A DNA stretch of 64,000 nt from Capsaspora owczarzaki ATCC 30864. Its lineage: Eukaryota; Opisthokonta; Filasterea. The DNA lies in NCBI RefSeq assembly GCF_000151315.2, contig NW_011887301.1:785760-849759 (forward strand), read 5' to 3'. The first letter of the stretch is position 1. Each line of letters opens with the position of its first letter. The notes under the pieces were generated by a model. It saw nothing but the letters and a program-made list of their open reading frames with translations. It made no database searches and had not been told where the DNA came from. Position numbers and translations under genes: made by a program. This document shows positions 49,569 to 61,523 of this stretch, one piece after another.

Positions 49569-51122
49569 TTACCGCCATGGTCGTGGGTACAGTCGATCGA
49601 TGAGCAACCGCAGTTCGAGCATGGACAGTGGACGCATGTCCAGGCATTGGAGCATGATGGTCTTGACGCGATGCCGCACGTCTTGAAAGTTCATGTATCC
49701 CGCATTGCAGCTGACGAAAACCCGGTCAAAGAGCTCAAAGACAGCACAAAAGATTTCGTGGAAGGCAAACTCGTGGTCGAGGTAGCAGATGAGCGTGAGC
49801 AATGGCGAATGCCACTTGGGCGATGACACGGGCTCCTGCATGAGCTTGTCACTGAGATGCAATTCTTGGCAAATCAGCGCTGCAATATTGATGCACGCCG
49901 CAGCAATGGGGTACTCGCGGTCTGCCGCAACCAGATTGCGAAAGACCACCGGAAAGGTCTCCGCAAAGTAGGTCAGACACTGCAGTCCTAGCAAACCCAT
50001 CGAGCGAAAGTCCGTGGCCGGGTTGTTATTCTGGAAGCCAAGCAGCTTCCACTGGTGTGGAGCGCGCGATGTTGACGGATCGTGCGGAAAGATGGCCGTC
50101 CACAGCCGCTCGAGCAAGACTTCAATCTGCGGATAGGTGCGATCCACTTCCAGCTGCGATTGCGAAAACAGCTCCTGCAGCCGTCGGATTTGCTTGACCT
50201 TGCGCGTGTTGTACCGCTTCAGATGGCAGCCAATCAGCTCAAAGAACTCGTCCGGCGTCGAAATGGAAAACTGCATCGTCGACCAGGCACTGCTCGTGTT
50301 CCCGCTCGAGCTGCCAGAACTACTTGCATTGCTTCCGCCACTTGCGCCCGCGCTGTTGCCGCCTCCAACCAGGCTGCTTGGAGCAGTCGACGGGGCCCAT
50401 TCAAGCGCGAATCGACCCATGGACGTTTCCGGGAGCGACCGCAGATTGTCCAGCGGCCGGACGCGGATGAGCTCGTCAATGAACCGGACCTCCGATTCGC
50501 TGTCCTGGTCACGGTAAATCACAAGTCGGCCTTGTGCAGTGATTCTCAGAATGTGTGGGACGCGGTGCATGATCAGGTTGAACTCGTCGCCCTGCTCGCG
50601 GAGCAGCTGCAGCTCGGCCTTGAGTTGTTCGAGCAGCTCGGTCTGCTCGGCGTACCACTGCGCAGGGTCTTGCTGTTGTTGCTGTTGTTGTTGGTGTTGT
50701 TGTTGTTGCTGTTGCTGCTGTTGTTGTTGGTGGTGGAGTGCTGGTGTCGAGCTGCTCAAGCTCAATCGCATGTCGGAGTAGTCGAGACTGTTGAATCCTG
50801 CGCCTGCTCCGGCGGTAGCGGACTGTCGGTTGAGCGACGCCGTGCTTGAGCTGCTGGATGACAGCAACGCGGCGGCAGACGCTCCAAAGAAGCCCGAGCT
50901 GCGTGGCGTCGAGTGGACCGAGTTTGACTGGGACTGCATTGCCGCCAACGCCGTTGCTGCTGCGGCTGCTGCTGCGGCTTCCTGCTGCTGCTGCTTGAGC
51001 TGGGCACGGTCGAATGCCTCGATGAGCTCGCGCTGCTGCTCGATGCGCGCCTTCAGAGCGCTCTTTCGCAGGCTGATCGACTCGGTCACTCCGCCCGGAC
51101 CGTAGCAAGCGTCCTCAATCAT
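49569..51122 (-). CDS. ELMO/CED-12 domain protein, intronless, with polyglutamine
   Basis: A single open exon encodes 517 residues from an ATG at 51122. ELMO-domain proteins act with small GTPases, either as Arf-family GAPs (ELMOD type) or in Rac activation with DOCK proteins. The domain lies at about residues 330-480: HQWKLLGFQNNNPATDFRSM is the most conserved block, followed by GLLGLQCLTYFAETFP and LDHEFAFHEIFCAVFELFD. The N-terminal half has Gln/Ala-rich coiled-coil segments, a His/Gln tract of about 25 residues near 130-155 and a Gly/Ser-rich linker. It is the only single-exon host gene in the window. The family is clear; the subfamily is not. Confidence 0.85.
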   Translation of the reverse strand: MIEDACYGPGGVTESISLRKSALKARIEQQRELIEAFDRAQLKQQQQEAAAAAAAATALAAMQSQSNSVHSTPRSSGFFGASAAALLSSSSSSTASLNRQSATAGAGAGFNSLDYSDMRLSLSSSTPALHHQQQQQQQQQQQHQQQQQQQQDPAQWYAEQTELLEQLKAELQLLREQGDEFNLIMHRVPHILRITAQGRLVIYRDQDSESEVRFIDELIRVRPLDNLRSLPETSMGRFALEWAPSTAPSSLVGGGNSAGASGGSNASSSGSSSGNTSSAWSTMQFSISTPDEFFELIGCHLKRYNTRKVKQIRRLQELFSQSQLEVDRTYPQIEVLLERLWTAIFPHDPSTSRAPHQWKLLGFQNNNPATDFRSMGLLGLQCLTYFAETFPVVFRNLVAADREYPIAAACINIAALICQELHLSDKLMQEPVSSPKWHSPLLTLICYLDHEFAFHEIFCAVFELFDRVFVSCNAGYMNFQDVRHRVKTIMLQCLDMRPLSMLELRLLIDRLYPRPWR

Positions 51123-51291
51123 TCAGCAGCGATAGAAGTATGACTGACTGAGTGAGTGAGAAGCACACGCATGTACGACCGAGTCGGTTTTTGTGATTTC
51201 TGATTCAATGCGAATGCTCCAGTGCAAGTCTGAGAATCTCGCCGGTGCAATTCCAGTCTTCCTTTCCATAGCTCTACAGCAATCCCTTTCA
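51123..51291. promoter_or_regulatory. Putative short bidirectional promoter, ELMO gene / CPI1
   Basis: The divergent start codons are only 169 bases apart, the tightest head-to-head pair in the window. Confidence 0.45.
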
Positions 51292-51582
51292 ATGGTGGCT
51301 GACAAGACCAACAGGCAACCGGCAGCAAAGTCCAAAACGAGCAGCATTGCTGGACCATCGCCGAGCAAGCAGTGGTCTGAGCGGGTGTTTCTGAGCTACT
51401 CACCCGTGTGGATTGCAGTGCTCGCGGCGATCGTCAAGCTCAAGTTGTACGAGTCGTTCACGGCCGAAACGTATCTGTTCGTCGGCGTGGCGACCGCTGC
51501 CCCGTGCGTGCTCATCCCGCTGCTGTGCGATCTGCTGTGGACGACGCCAGACTCTGGCCGGCCGCTGTTTGAGCGACATTGG

Positions 51583-51628
<46 letters not shown>

Positions 51629-52513
51629 GGGGGGGTTTGAGCGATTCCAAAAGCTTTTTGGAGCGCTCCTCGTATTGCGAGCCTGTGCGCCTTGAGTGTG
51701 CACGAGCAAGCCAGATGCATCGAAAACATGTACTCACAGTGGTGATGCGAATGTTTGATTTTGGGGGGAATTTCTGTCGAACGAAAAACTGCTGTACTGT
51801 ACTGTTTCAGGTTCAAGGTGAATCTCTGGATTGCCATTGTCGGCTACATTGGCAACCACTTTTACACACACTACTTTTACCAAGTGCTCGGCATGCGGTA
51901 CACGGTGCCGACGGACGGATGGACGATCAACGGCGTTCCGGTGTGCATGTACTTGCTGACGCATCCGTATTTCTGCTCGTACCATTCCGTTACGACGCAA
52001 ATCTTGCGCGCCATTCGCTACAAGACGCCCGCCATCTGGCGCACGGGCGTCCTTTGTGCGGCGATTACTGGCATTGCGTACATTACGGCTTTTATGGAGA
52101 CGTACACGATCAGTGGCTTCCCACACTATGTAACGTGTTTTGTGTTGGTTTGTTTGTGTGTTTGACCATGCTCGTGCACTCACCCACAAATTCCGAAACA
52201 CACTCAACGTCAAACAAACTCACAGACCTACCCTGACTGGACGCTCATGCTCACTGTGGGCTCGGCATTTTACGCAATGCTGTTTTTGGCGACCTTCCCG
52301 CTGTTTGCCCGCCTCGACGAGTGCTCCTTGTTTGACCCCATCGAAACGCCCTCCCGCGCATCCCCGCTCTCTCAGACCATGCTCGACGCGTTTGCTGCGG
52401 CAATGATTGCCTTCTGTCTCTTTGATGTCTGGCGGCTTGCCGTGGGCCCGTTTGTTAGTTTTCCGGCGCCTGTGGTGAATGTTGATGTTCCATCAGTGCC
52501 TTTTGCTCAGTAA
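51292..52513 (+). CDS. CPI1: Cycloeucalenol cycloisomerase (cyclopropyl sterol isomerase)
   Basis: The enzyme opens the 9,19-cyclopropane ring of cycloeucalenol to give obtusifoliol (EC 5.5.1.9), a step needed only when sterols are made through cycloartenol. Three exons (51292-51581, 51811-52129, 52226-52513) join in phase to 298 residues. I chose the ATG just before NPSKRW-like SPSKQWSERVFLSYSPVW. Plant CPI1 blocks are matched: VNLWIAIVGYIGNHFYTHYF, ITAFMETYTISGFPHY and GSAFYAMLFLATFPLFARLD. About six hydrophobic segments fit an ER membrane enzyme. Intron 1 has a (GT)n run followed by a G-run. Confidence 0.92.
51587..51634 (+). repeat. (GT)n microsatellite followed by a G-run in CPI1 intron 1
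   Basis: About 20 GT units run directly from the intron donor into a run of nine or ten G. Confidence 0.9.
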
Positions 52514-52749
52514 GAGTACAAAAGTCAAGCAGCAGTACAGCACGTTGTCTCGTGGTCACGTAACGATTGTCAAGAGACGATTGACCCTGATGCCTTGCTT
52601 TGTTTCCATCTCCAGTGCCGTTGACGTTCGTTTTTGTGCTCGAGGGTTGTCATAAGTTGGAAAGCCTCCCAAAATCAAAGCTCCAACATGAATCCCTTCG
52701 TCTCAGCTTAAGCTTCTGTTCTCACTCTCTTCTCTTTTCTTGGTTGAAC

Positions 52750-53546
52750 ATGGCTGAAGCGTCGATTGTCAGCGCCACTGCCGCCGCGCCGCAGCTGAGC
52801 CAGCCGAGCAGTGATCCGACCGCCGTGCTCGCCTCCGGACTGTTCCAGCTGCTGCTGCCCGTTGTCGAGCAGCTCGAGTCCAGCGTCGACGGCGTCCAGA
52901 CTGCCCAGACCGCGCTCAAGACGAACATTGAATCGCTCATGACTGGTAAAAGCATGATTCGAGGCGCGCTCTCCCAAGCATGGCTCGAACAGTCTCAATT
53001 GGAAAGCATCACTTGCACTGCTGGAGGGGTCCCTGAGCGTGCCGAGGTGGCCCATCTGACGCGACGCGGCCTGGGAACCAGCTCCAATTGAGATCTCGAC
53101 TTGTTTCCCCTCTCTTGCACACTGATACGCTCGCGATATACTGTTCTCAACTCTGTATTTTGACTATGTGTGTGTGTGTGTGTGTCTTTGTGTTTGTGTG
53201 TGTTTGTTTTGAATTTGCGGCAGAGCTGCGGCAGTTCAACGAGGTCAATGCAGCCACCCAACCAGTCAATCTCGACGTTTACATCAAGAAGCTCATCACT
53301 GCGCGGCGACGAGTGACCACAGTGAGCAACACGCTGGGCGAGACACAAGCTCGCATCCAGCGGCTGCAGCAATCTATTGCAAAGGAGCAAAAGCGCAAGA
53401 AGGAGACGCTCGACGCAGTCACCATCCAAGCCGCTGCTGCCGCTGCCACAGGTCAAACCAAGGGCTTTACTGCTCCTGCGACCCAGCAGCAACCCGAATC
53501 CTCGTCCGTGCCACCCTCGCCGATGCAAGGGATGGCATCCCCATGA
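52750..53546 (+). CDS. SNAPIN: Snapin, BLOC-1/BORC subunit
   Basis: Snapin is a small coiled-coil subunit shared by BLOC-1 (lysosome-related organelle biogenesis) and BORC (lysosome positioning). Two exons, 52750-52945 and 53224-53546, join in phase to 172 residues (human 136). ASGLFQLLLPVVEQLESSVD matches human AEGLLEFLRPAVQQLDSHVH. LDVYIKKLITARRRVTTVSN matches human LDPYVKKLLNARRRVVLVNN, and QARIQRLQQSIAKEQKRKKE matches the third helix. The extra length is a Gln/Ala/Pro-rich tail. It lies tail-to-tail with RagA. Confidence 0.9.
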
Positions 53547-53913
53547 CCCGTCGGCCGTGGGAATGATTGAGATTTCAATGTGTGCAGTCGTTGCTCGTTC
53601 AACGTGTGTAATGTTCCTTTTTGGTTTCCGTTGGATGTCTTACTTGTTGCAAGAGGATGCCGCAATACAGGACAATTCCGAGGACGCGTTCAGGAGCATG
53701 CAATAACAGGAGGATTTATGGAAAAAGAAAACAAAACAACAATCGCACAAAAATGAACAAAAGCCATTCACAAACACGAGCAGAGCGGTCGGTAACACAG
53801 CACCGTGTCACTGCTCTTGAACCGGCCCGCAAGACGCCTCACAAATGAAGATGACCCGCCAACCAGCCAAGAGCGTCGACTGGAGAAAAGAAAAAACCTT
53901 TTGCGTGTTTTGT
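53547..53913. other. Snapin-RagA convergent 3' gap
   Basis: Some 367 bases separate the two stop codons, holding both 3' UTRs. No AATAAA or other gene is evident. Confidence 0.4.
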
Positions 53914-56070
53914 TTATTGGTTGTGGCCCTCGAGCTTCTCGAAATGCTGGCGAGCGTTTTGAATGTTGACCAGAGTGGCCGCAGCGGCTGTTTTGCGAAC
54001 AGAAAACAAAAAAGCAGCAAAGGTTAGAACAAGAATGCAGCGTAGTCAACCCCCCCAAACCTCCGACGCTCAATTCAACACAAAAAAATGCTCGACGTAC
54101 GCAATGAAGGATCGGCGGAAATCACCATGACGTAAGTGTTGGTTGTAAACAAATCAATGAATGAGGCAAAGTTGGCGTTGCGGACTTCCATGCTCTGGAA
54201 CTGCGCCTGGGACTTTGAGCAACTAAGTTTGAATTGCTTGATAATGTTGCTGATCTTTTCAAACCGGTGGACGTCGCGATGTTGCCTGCGCGTCGAGTGC
54301 GAGATGACCAGGAAGGTGGCGCGCTCAAACAGCACAACTTCGTCGGCATCAATGATTTCGGCAAAGTTCTGCAAGTGATCCTCGAGCTGCCTGACGTTGG
54401 GAATGAGCGAGTAGACGATCGATGACCAGGCCTGTGACAAAGCGAGGAAGCAGGAGTTGAGTTGAGAAAGGACGGCAGCAAAACGAGAAACAACAAGCGA
54501 ACGAGAAACAACGAGCAAACGACAAACCAATAAACAATATCACTCATCGTGAAAATCCTCACCTTGTACAGGGTCTCGTCCCAAATCGAAGTGCGGAAGC
54601 AGGTGATTTCAAGCGGCAGAGATCGGCACTTGAGCTCGGTTTCGCGCTCGGCAAAAATCTACAGGGCAGCGAGCAGCGGATGCATTGAGTATCGCAGTCG
54701 TCAGGATGCTGAAGAAGCACCGACAATTTGGGTCAACAACACACGCATTTCAACAAACGACAACGCCTTACCAAATCGCGCTGATCCTCGGCAACGAGAT
54801 CCATCTTGTGCAACAGGCAGAAGATCTTGGCATCCTTCGAGTTTTGAAGAATGGCCTCGAGACAGGTCTGGTAGTAGTGCATGTCCTTCTCGAGCTCGCG
54901 GGACTCGACGTCGAACACGTAAATCAAGACCTCGACGTTTCGGAAGATAATGTCACGCTGGCTGGCAAAGTAGTTTTCCATGAAGGCCTCCTGACTGTTG
55001 TTTTGTTCGCAATTGTCACACGAGGAGCATCAAAGGAGCATGAGCATGGCATTGCGCGCAAGGGAGCATGAACACGCAGCAACGTGAATCTGTTTTTGCA
55101 CAAGTCAAACTCGACGCGTGCCCTTCAAGCGACACAAGCAAACGTACCCGCCGCAATCCCAGAGGTTGAGAACGAGGTTGCCGAGGAAGCGCACGTGCGA
55201 GTGCTCGACATCGATGGTGTATCCGAGACGGCGAGTATCACGCGCAATGTAGTTGGCAAAGATGATTGAGCGCATCGAGGTCTTGCCCGACCCGCTCTTG
55301 CCCATCAACAAAACCTAAGGTCAAGGGAGAAGCCAACAAGAAGGGGCATTTGTTTGCGGAGGGGGGGGGGAGAAAGGTGAGTGAAGAGCAAACAAATCAA
55401 ATGACATTTGCAGCGGCGATTTTTATTATTGCATGCGTATGGCTGGAAAAGCACTGGCGATCCGAGTTTATACCAACGCGGCTCACTAAATCGCTTTTCT
55501 CCCTTTGCTTTTCCGGGGTCAATGTGGCGGTCTTTTTTTTTTTTTTTTTTTTTTTCCCCAATTTCAATGTGTGTCTTCGCCGCCGCAGTCTCACCGCCTC
55601 ACAGCCTGCCAACGGGCGCTACAATGGCAAATGCCATCCCCATCCACCAATGTCCACGAGTGAGGGGTGAAGCGAGGAGTGAAGTGGTGAAGGCGGGATC
55701 TCGTCTTTTTTTTTTTTTTTTTTTTGAACGATTCTCCTGCTCGCCTCTCTGATCACACACTCCACCCACTCGCTCACCATCGACATCCACGCTGTGAGAT
55801 TAAACAACGTGCACACACGCATAGTCGAGCGCAATGGCGGCAACAACGAGAGAGAGAGAGAGACCGTTCGTTCATTCGAGCCAGCCACAAAATCCATCGT
55901 GACTCGTCCCTTTCGACCACCCCCGTCCCTTCCCTTCGCTTCGACCCATCGTTGCGACCACTCTCGCTCTCTATTCGACCCATGACACTTCGAGCCCCCT
56001 TCCACTAGCAAACCCCCCTGTTCTTGTTCGTTTGAATGGCATTCATCGATTCGCTCACCTTCTTCTTCAT
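53914..56070 (-). CDS. RRAGA: Rag GTPase RagA/Gtr1
   Basis: RagA pairs with RagC/D on the lysosome to recruit TORC1 in response to amino acids. Six exons (56059-56070, 55148-55314, 54772-54994, 54563-54658, 54101-54431, 53914-53987) join in phase to 300 residues (human 313). The P-loop is GKSGSGKT (9-16). [53 protein letters not shown] and [19 protein letters not shown] are nearly identical to human RagA. The C-terminal roadblock part includes [19 protein letters not shown]. The first coding exon has 12 bases (MKKK), followed by a 744-base intron with two long oligo-T runs on the plus strand. Confidence 0.96.
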
Positions 56071-56287
56071 TTTGGAAAACAAGGACTAGCCAAAACTATC
56101 ATGCCATGAATCAGTGATCATTATCCAACAACAACAACAACAACAACAACTCAGCGACCGGGGGCGGCTGCTACACCCGAAGGTGGTCGAGAATAAGTTG
56201 TTGAAAGATTGACGCATGGATATCGATCCAGGTAAGGGTTGAAGTCGGGGAGCGACAATCAGTCGTCTAAAACGCAGCTCGCTTCCA
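56071..56287. promoter_or_regulatory. Putative bidirectional promoter, RagA / RIC1, with (CAA)n
   Basis: Divergent start codons are 217 bases apart. A (CAA)8 run lies at about 56126-56150. An ATG at 56216 is followed by a GTAAGG donor but is out of keeping with the RIC1 N-terminus and is probably in the leader. Confidence 0.45.
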
Positions 56288-59200
56288 ATGTACTTTCCAT
56301 TGGGTTGGCCGAACGTCTACTCGTCCGTCTTCCCGCAGCGTAGCAGCAGCAAGCACCAACAGCAGCAGCAGCAGCAACAACAACAACAACAACCGCATGA
56401 CCAAGCACCACCGTCAGACACGGGTCGCGATTCCACTGCTCCGTCTCAGTCGTCGCACAATGCCAGCGAGGCGGCCGTTGCTGTCGACCTGGCGTTGGCC
56501 AAGGACAGCATGTGGCTCGCCACGACCACCCACGCGACTCTCTTCCTGTGGTCTTACAAGGTAAAAGCCCCCCCCCCGCCCCTCCAAAAACCAGACATGA
56601 CAGGGACGCAGTGGAGTGCTGGAGCGTCTTCTTCCAAGTCCGATCGTCCAAAACGCCTCGTATCTCACTCACTTCCCCAACCCAATCTGCTGCTCTGCAA
56701 CTGACTCGAACAGCCACGCGCGGTGGTCGCTGCATTCACGCGCTCGAGCGAGTCCATGGAACGCTACGGAGTCAACTCAAAGATTGCTTGGAAGCCCGAC
56801 GGAACGGCCAGCCCATTGCAGTCATTGTAACTCACTGCCTGCCAACCTGCAAGTCGACGAAGTGGCTGGCTGCCTCACTTTGCTTGTTGTGTGATTTTGG
56901 CGTGTCGGGGGGGGGGGCTTCAGACATCCAAGCATTGCGTGCTGATCTTCTCGATCGGTGGAATCAACGACAAGGCGCGGACGCTCGACATGAATCTGAC
57001 CCTCTCGCACGGCGTCACCATGGAGGCTGGGCCCGGCGAGAGTGCTGGCTGTCCCGCGCGATCGCTCGTGCTGAAGAGCATCTCTGTGGTTGACAGCGGC
57101 ATGTCTTGGTATGGGTTGTTGATTTTGGTTCCATTTGTGTGAGAGTGATTTTTCGTCGTTTGTTAACCCTTTTTCTCTCGCTCGCTCTTGATACGAACAA
57201 ACAACAGCATCGCGAGCCACACGCAACATCTCATCATTGCTACACTCAACGGCACGCTGCAGCCCATCCGATGGGCTGGCCATGCCGATCCCGAGACCAT
57301 GATTGATTTGAAGACGGTCACCTTCACATCTGGCCCTCGGCGCATGCCAGGTGTGTACAAACAACCAAACACATCGAAGGGATTGGCTGATGTGATGTGC
57401 AGATGTCAAAGCCTAGTGACCTGCATTGATTCTATTCTCACTCTCACACAGAAAACGTGTACGTCAAGAGCATCGACTTTAGCCAGCGAAGTAAAACCAT
57501 TGTCATGTACGTTTGCGTACTTTCTAATGGCACCGCAGTATGCCTGTTTCCGTCGCCAGCGAGTACGGAGCATCATGTAAGTCTCTTTGGATCCGGCGAG
57601 GGCGGCAACCGAACTTGCGCATTCATCGATTTTTGGTGCATTTGTGTGATAGGGCTGTTGGATTCCTGATATTGCACAAGCCGTCACTGTTAGCTTCAAT
57701 CCCTTGTACTCGTTCATTGCGCTGGGTTGCGACAAGTGAGTAATGGCTGATCCTTGGGTCAAAGTGTCGCTTGTTTTTTTTTCTCCCCCCCCCCGTCGCT
57801 CACACACACACAATCCTCACGTCCCTGTGAGCAGCGGAGAGGTCATGATTTTTATGGTCGACGAAAAGGCGCGGAGAGTCTTGTTCAGCCACACTGTCAG
57901 TGCGGGGCCAGCCCATGTGATTGGCGCGCGCCGCTTCCGCCAAAACGAGTCCATGCTCCGCTCTGCCAGCAACTCGTCTCTCAGCGATCATCGTCACGCT
58001 CAAAACCAATCCTCTTCGACACACCATCAGGGCGTCGGCACAAATGGGTTGCCATCTGGTGGTGACAATGGACGCTCGGCTTCGCCCATTCCCGCCGCTG
58101 CTGCTTCCTCTACGTCATCGTCTTCCCACCTTCCACACGTCGGATCGGGCCTGGGGGCTCCGGCCGCGCTTACTTGGACGAATGACGGCTGCGCCCTTGC
58201 GTGTGGATGGGCCGACTGTGGCGTCGTGGCCGTGTGGAGCGCCTGTGGCTCGCCACTGTTCTCCACGCTGGGACTCAACGCCAACGCGTCTGACGATGCC
58301 ACCGTGCGAATGAACTTTTCGGGTATTCGCAGCATGGTAACGTTTGTCAACCTTGTAGATATCCGCGTGTGCAGTGTGGGGAGCGTGATTCTCACATTTG
58401 CGGCCCTTTTTTTTTTTTTTTTTTTTTTTTTAAGACCTGGGGCCCAGAAGGCTACTCGCTACTGATAGCCCCGTCATTCGACAACGATGGTCAGGACTCG
58501 TCCTCCAATGGTAAGATAATTATCTCTGCATTCGTCCTGCTGTACTCGTTTATTGCCCACTTTTTTTCACTTTTTGTTCTCTTCTGGGGGCTCAGGTGAC
58601 ATCTACGAGTTTGCATTTGTTCGTAGTGCTCTTGCAGCCAACTCCTGTGTGGTACGTGTTGCTGTTAGCGCTCAACGGAGACTTTCCTTGCCGCGAAACT
58701 CGCACCCCCTCACCAACATCACGACCCTTTTCCTTTAGACGCACTGGTCACACATGCTCTTCCACAGCGACGATCGTCTCTACTTTTTGCCCAGCAGATC
58801 GACATCAAAGCATGTTCTGCCTGATAACAGCGACGGCGCTTCGGTGGTTGCGCAATGGCTTTCGATCAAAGTTCCGCTCACCTACATGGCAGAGCATTGG
58901 CCAATCAAGGTCAGAACGCTTCTCGCGACACTTGTTGGTGTAAATGGTGGCGGACGACTCACGCACATTTCCACGACGCGATGCTTGACGAGCAGATTGC
59001 TTGCGCGGATGAAAGCGGCGATTGCATTGCGGTTGCGGGTCGACAAGGCTTTGCACAGTACACCGTATCGACCCTGAAATGGCGCCTTTTTGCCAATCAG
59101 AATCACGTATGTACAGTCGACTTGGTTGCCGACTTTGCGGCAATGCTGACAGTTCATTTCTTCCCGGCTGTAGGAGCGAGAAATCGCCTGCAAAGCGCTT

Positions 59201-61439
59201 CACTGGGCCCATGATATTCTGGTGGTTGGATGCCGCACAATCAACCAAGAATCAGAGGTACCAGTTTTGTGGCATTCACCTGCTTGAGCATTCCCCCCTT
59301 CCATCTCCCACCCCCCGTTTGTTTTTATTGGCGCTGACATTGTCCTTTTGCTCTTCAGCTTCGATTGTATTCCAAGCACGGGACGCTCGACAACTCGACT
59401 AGTCTACTCCACACCGAAAAGTGCACCCGGCCCGTTCTACTTATCAACACGTGCGAGCTCGGATTGCTTGTTTACACGTCAGACCGCATGCTGAGCTTGT
59501 ACCACATCCAACGCTCTGTCAACGCTCGAACGGGCGAGTTGGCCGTTTCGCTTTCCAAACGCCATACTGTCGGACTGACACAGCTGTGCAATCACCCCGC
59601 AGCTGTCATGTCGTTTATGATTACACAGCTCGGGATTGAGGCTGGTAAGAAGGCGTTTTTGTTTTTGTTTTGTTTTTTTGGAACAACACTTGGCATAGCG
59701 CATCTGCTCATCGCATGGTTTGGTTCTTGTGTCGCCCATAGATCGCGCTTCCCATGTATCTCTTCTTCTGAACGTGTCTGGCAAGCTCTCCGTTACTCAA
59801 CTCAACATTGCCACTTCGAATGTGGATGAACTTCTGGTGACGCCACCAGCCCTCCTTGCCACCTCGGTCGAACACTTCTGGACACCACCACCCAGTCTTC
59901 ACAAACGACAGCATAATTTAGCGAAAGCCGTCTTTTTGAGCTGCGGCGCTGCTGGCATGAAGGTCTGGCTTCCATTGGACCCGCAGGCTGAATCCTCCCA
60001 GTCCAAAGCTGCCGTGAAGCGTATCATGCTCTCCTTCCCGATCGGGTTTATGCCACAGAGTGAGTATTTTTTTTTTGCTAGATGGTTGCCGTTGCTTTTC
60101 GTGAATTTTTTGTGGAGTTGGAAGCACCTGTTTTGAGTTCTAACCAGTCGTTGCTGTTGTGCCTGCAATTCAGCTGTTCGGTTTGAGGATGCCATGCTAC
60201 TCGGTGCGGCGCATGACGTGTCCTTTGACTCGGCGACATCTTCGACCGTCTTCCCCTTTTACGTTTTCGAGCATCGCTCTCAGTCAGCCCTGCATCACAT
60301 CCTCGGGCAGCTCATTAAACGCGGGCACGATCGACTTGCCATGGAGATTGCCAACAGTTTCAGCTCCCTGCCCTACTTTTCACATGCGCTGGAGCTCATG
60401 CTGCATGAGGTGTTGGAAGAGGAGGCTGGCACAATGACTGCATTCAATACTGGTATGACGCCGATGTGCATGTGCAAGTTGTTTGATTGAGCTTGCATTC
60501 TCATGGGTTTTTGTTTCCTCTGCTTCTTTTGCCACTCAAAGACGCCATGCTTCCGCGCGTGGTGAACTTTTTGAGCCGTTTCCCACAATTCCTGGAAGTG
60601 GTTGTTCACTGTGCCCGCAAAACCGAAGTGGCAATGTGGGACTATCTCTTCTCGATTGTTGGTAGTGCCCGGGAGCTTTTCCAGGTACAGAACTGCGGGT
60701 TTGGACATTTTCTACCGCGCTTTTAATACTGATTCTGCTCCTTGATGGTGTGTTTGATTCGTTTCAGCAATGTTTGAACGAAGGACGGCTGGCGACCGCT
60801 GCGTCCTACTTGATCATTTTGCAGAGCTTGGAGCCGCCATCGGATTCGAGACTGGTAAGCCTCAAAACGAGTGTCCAGGAGTTTGCTCCACTGCTGCTGC
60901 TCACATACTGTTTGTTTGCAACAACAATCTCTTTCCAAAAGTTTGCCACTCTGTTGTTTGAAGCTTCGCTCGATCAGTGCCAATGGGAGGTAAGACTCTC
61001 GGGGGGTTTTTTTGCTTCCTTGTTTTGCTCGTGCGGCTTGCATTGTCGAACTTACTCTACTCTTCTTCCCCTAATGCTCTCAGCTCTGCAAAGATCTTGT
61101 TCGGTTTCTGGGAGCCATCGCAGGTAAGAGCGGGACTTTGTTGCCCTGCTGTCCAAACACAAACTGGATGCCTCACCCGCTGCCCACCATTCTCTAGACG
61201 ACGAGCGAGCCGAGTCCCGCGCGCAGCACAAAGATGTACCTTCGAACAACGACAGGGCATTCTTGGAACTCAAGTTGTCGCGCAACGCAAAGCGACTCTT
61301 GCGAACCCATCGTCTCAGAGTCCTCAAGTCGTTTGCTGCTCAACTGCACTTCCCGCTCATCGGTTGGCTCCAAAAAGAACGGTACAGTGAAATGTGGCTC
61401 TCCAGCGCTTTGGTGCAATCAGCAGCGACTAACAGCACT

Positions 61440-61523
<84 letters not shown>

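Noticed and set aside
50082-50849. 255-codon plus-strand frame with long Leu run
   Set aside because: It is the antisense of the glutamine tract in the ELMO gene.
51193-51291. Upstream in-frame ATG for CPI1
   Set aside because: The extra 33 residues have no counterpart in the family, and the later ATG gives the usual N-terminal spacing to the first membrane segment.
56216-56231. ATG plus GTAAGG donor upstream of RIC1 as a first coding exon
   Set aside because: The next exon read from it (G + CT CGC TTC...) is out of frame with MYFPLGWP, which matches the RIC1 start. More likely leader sequence.
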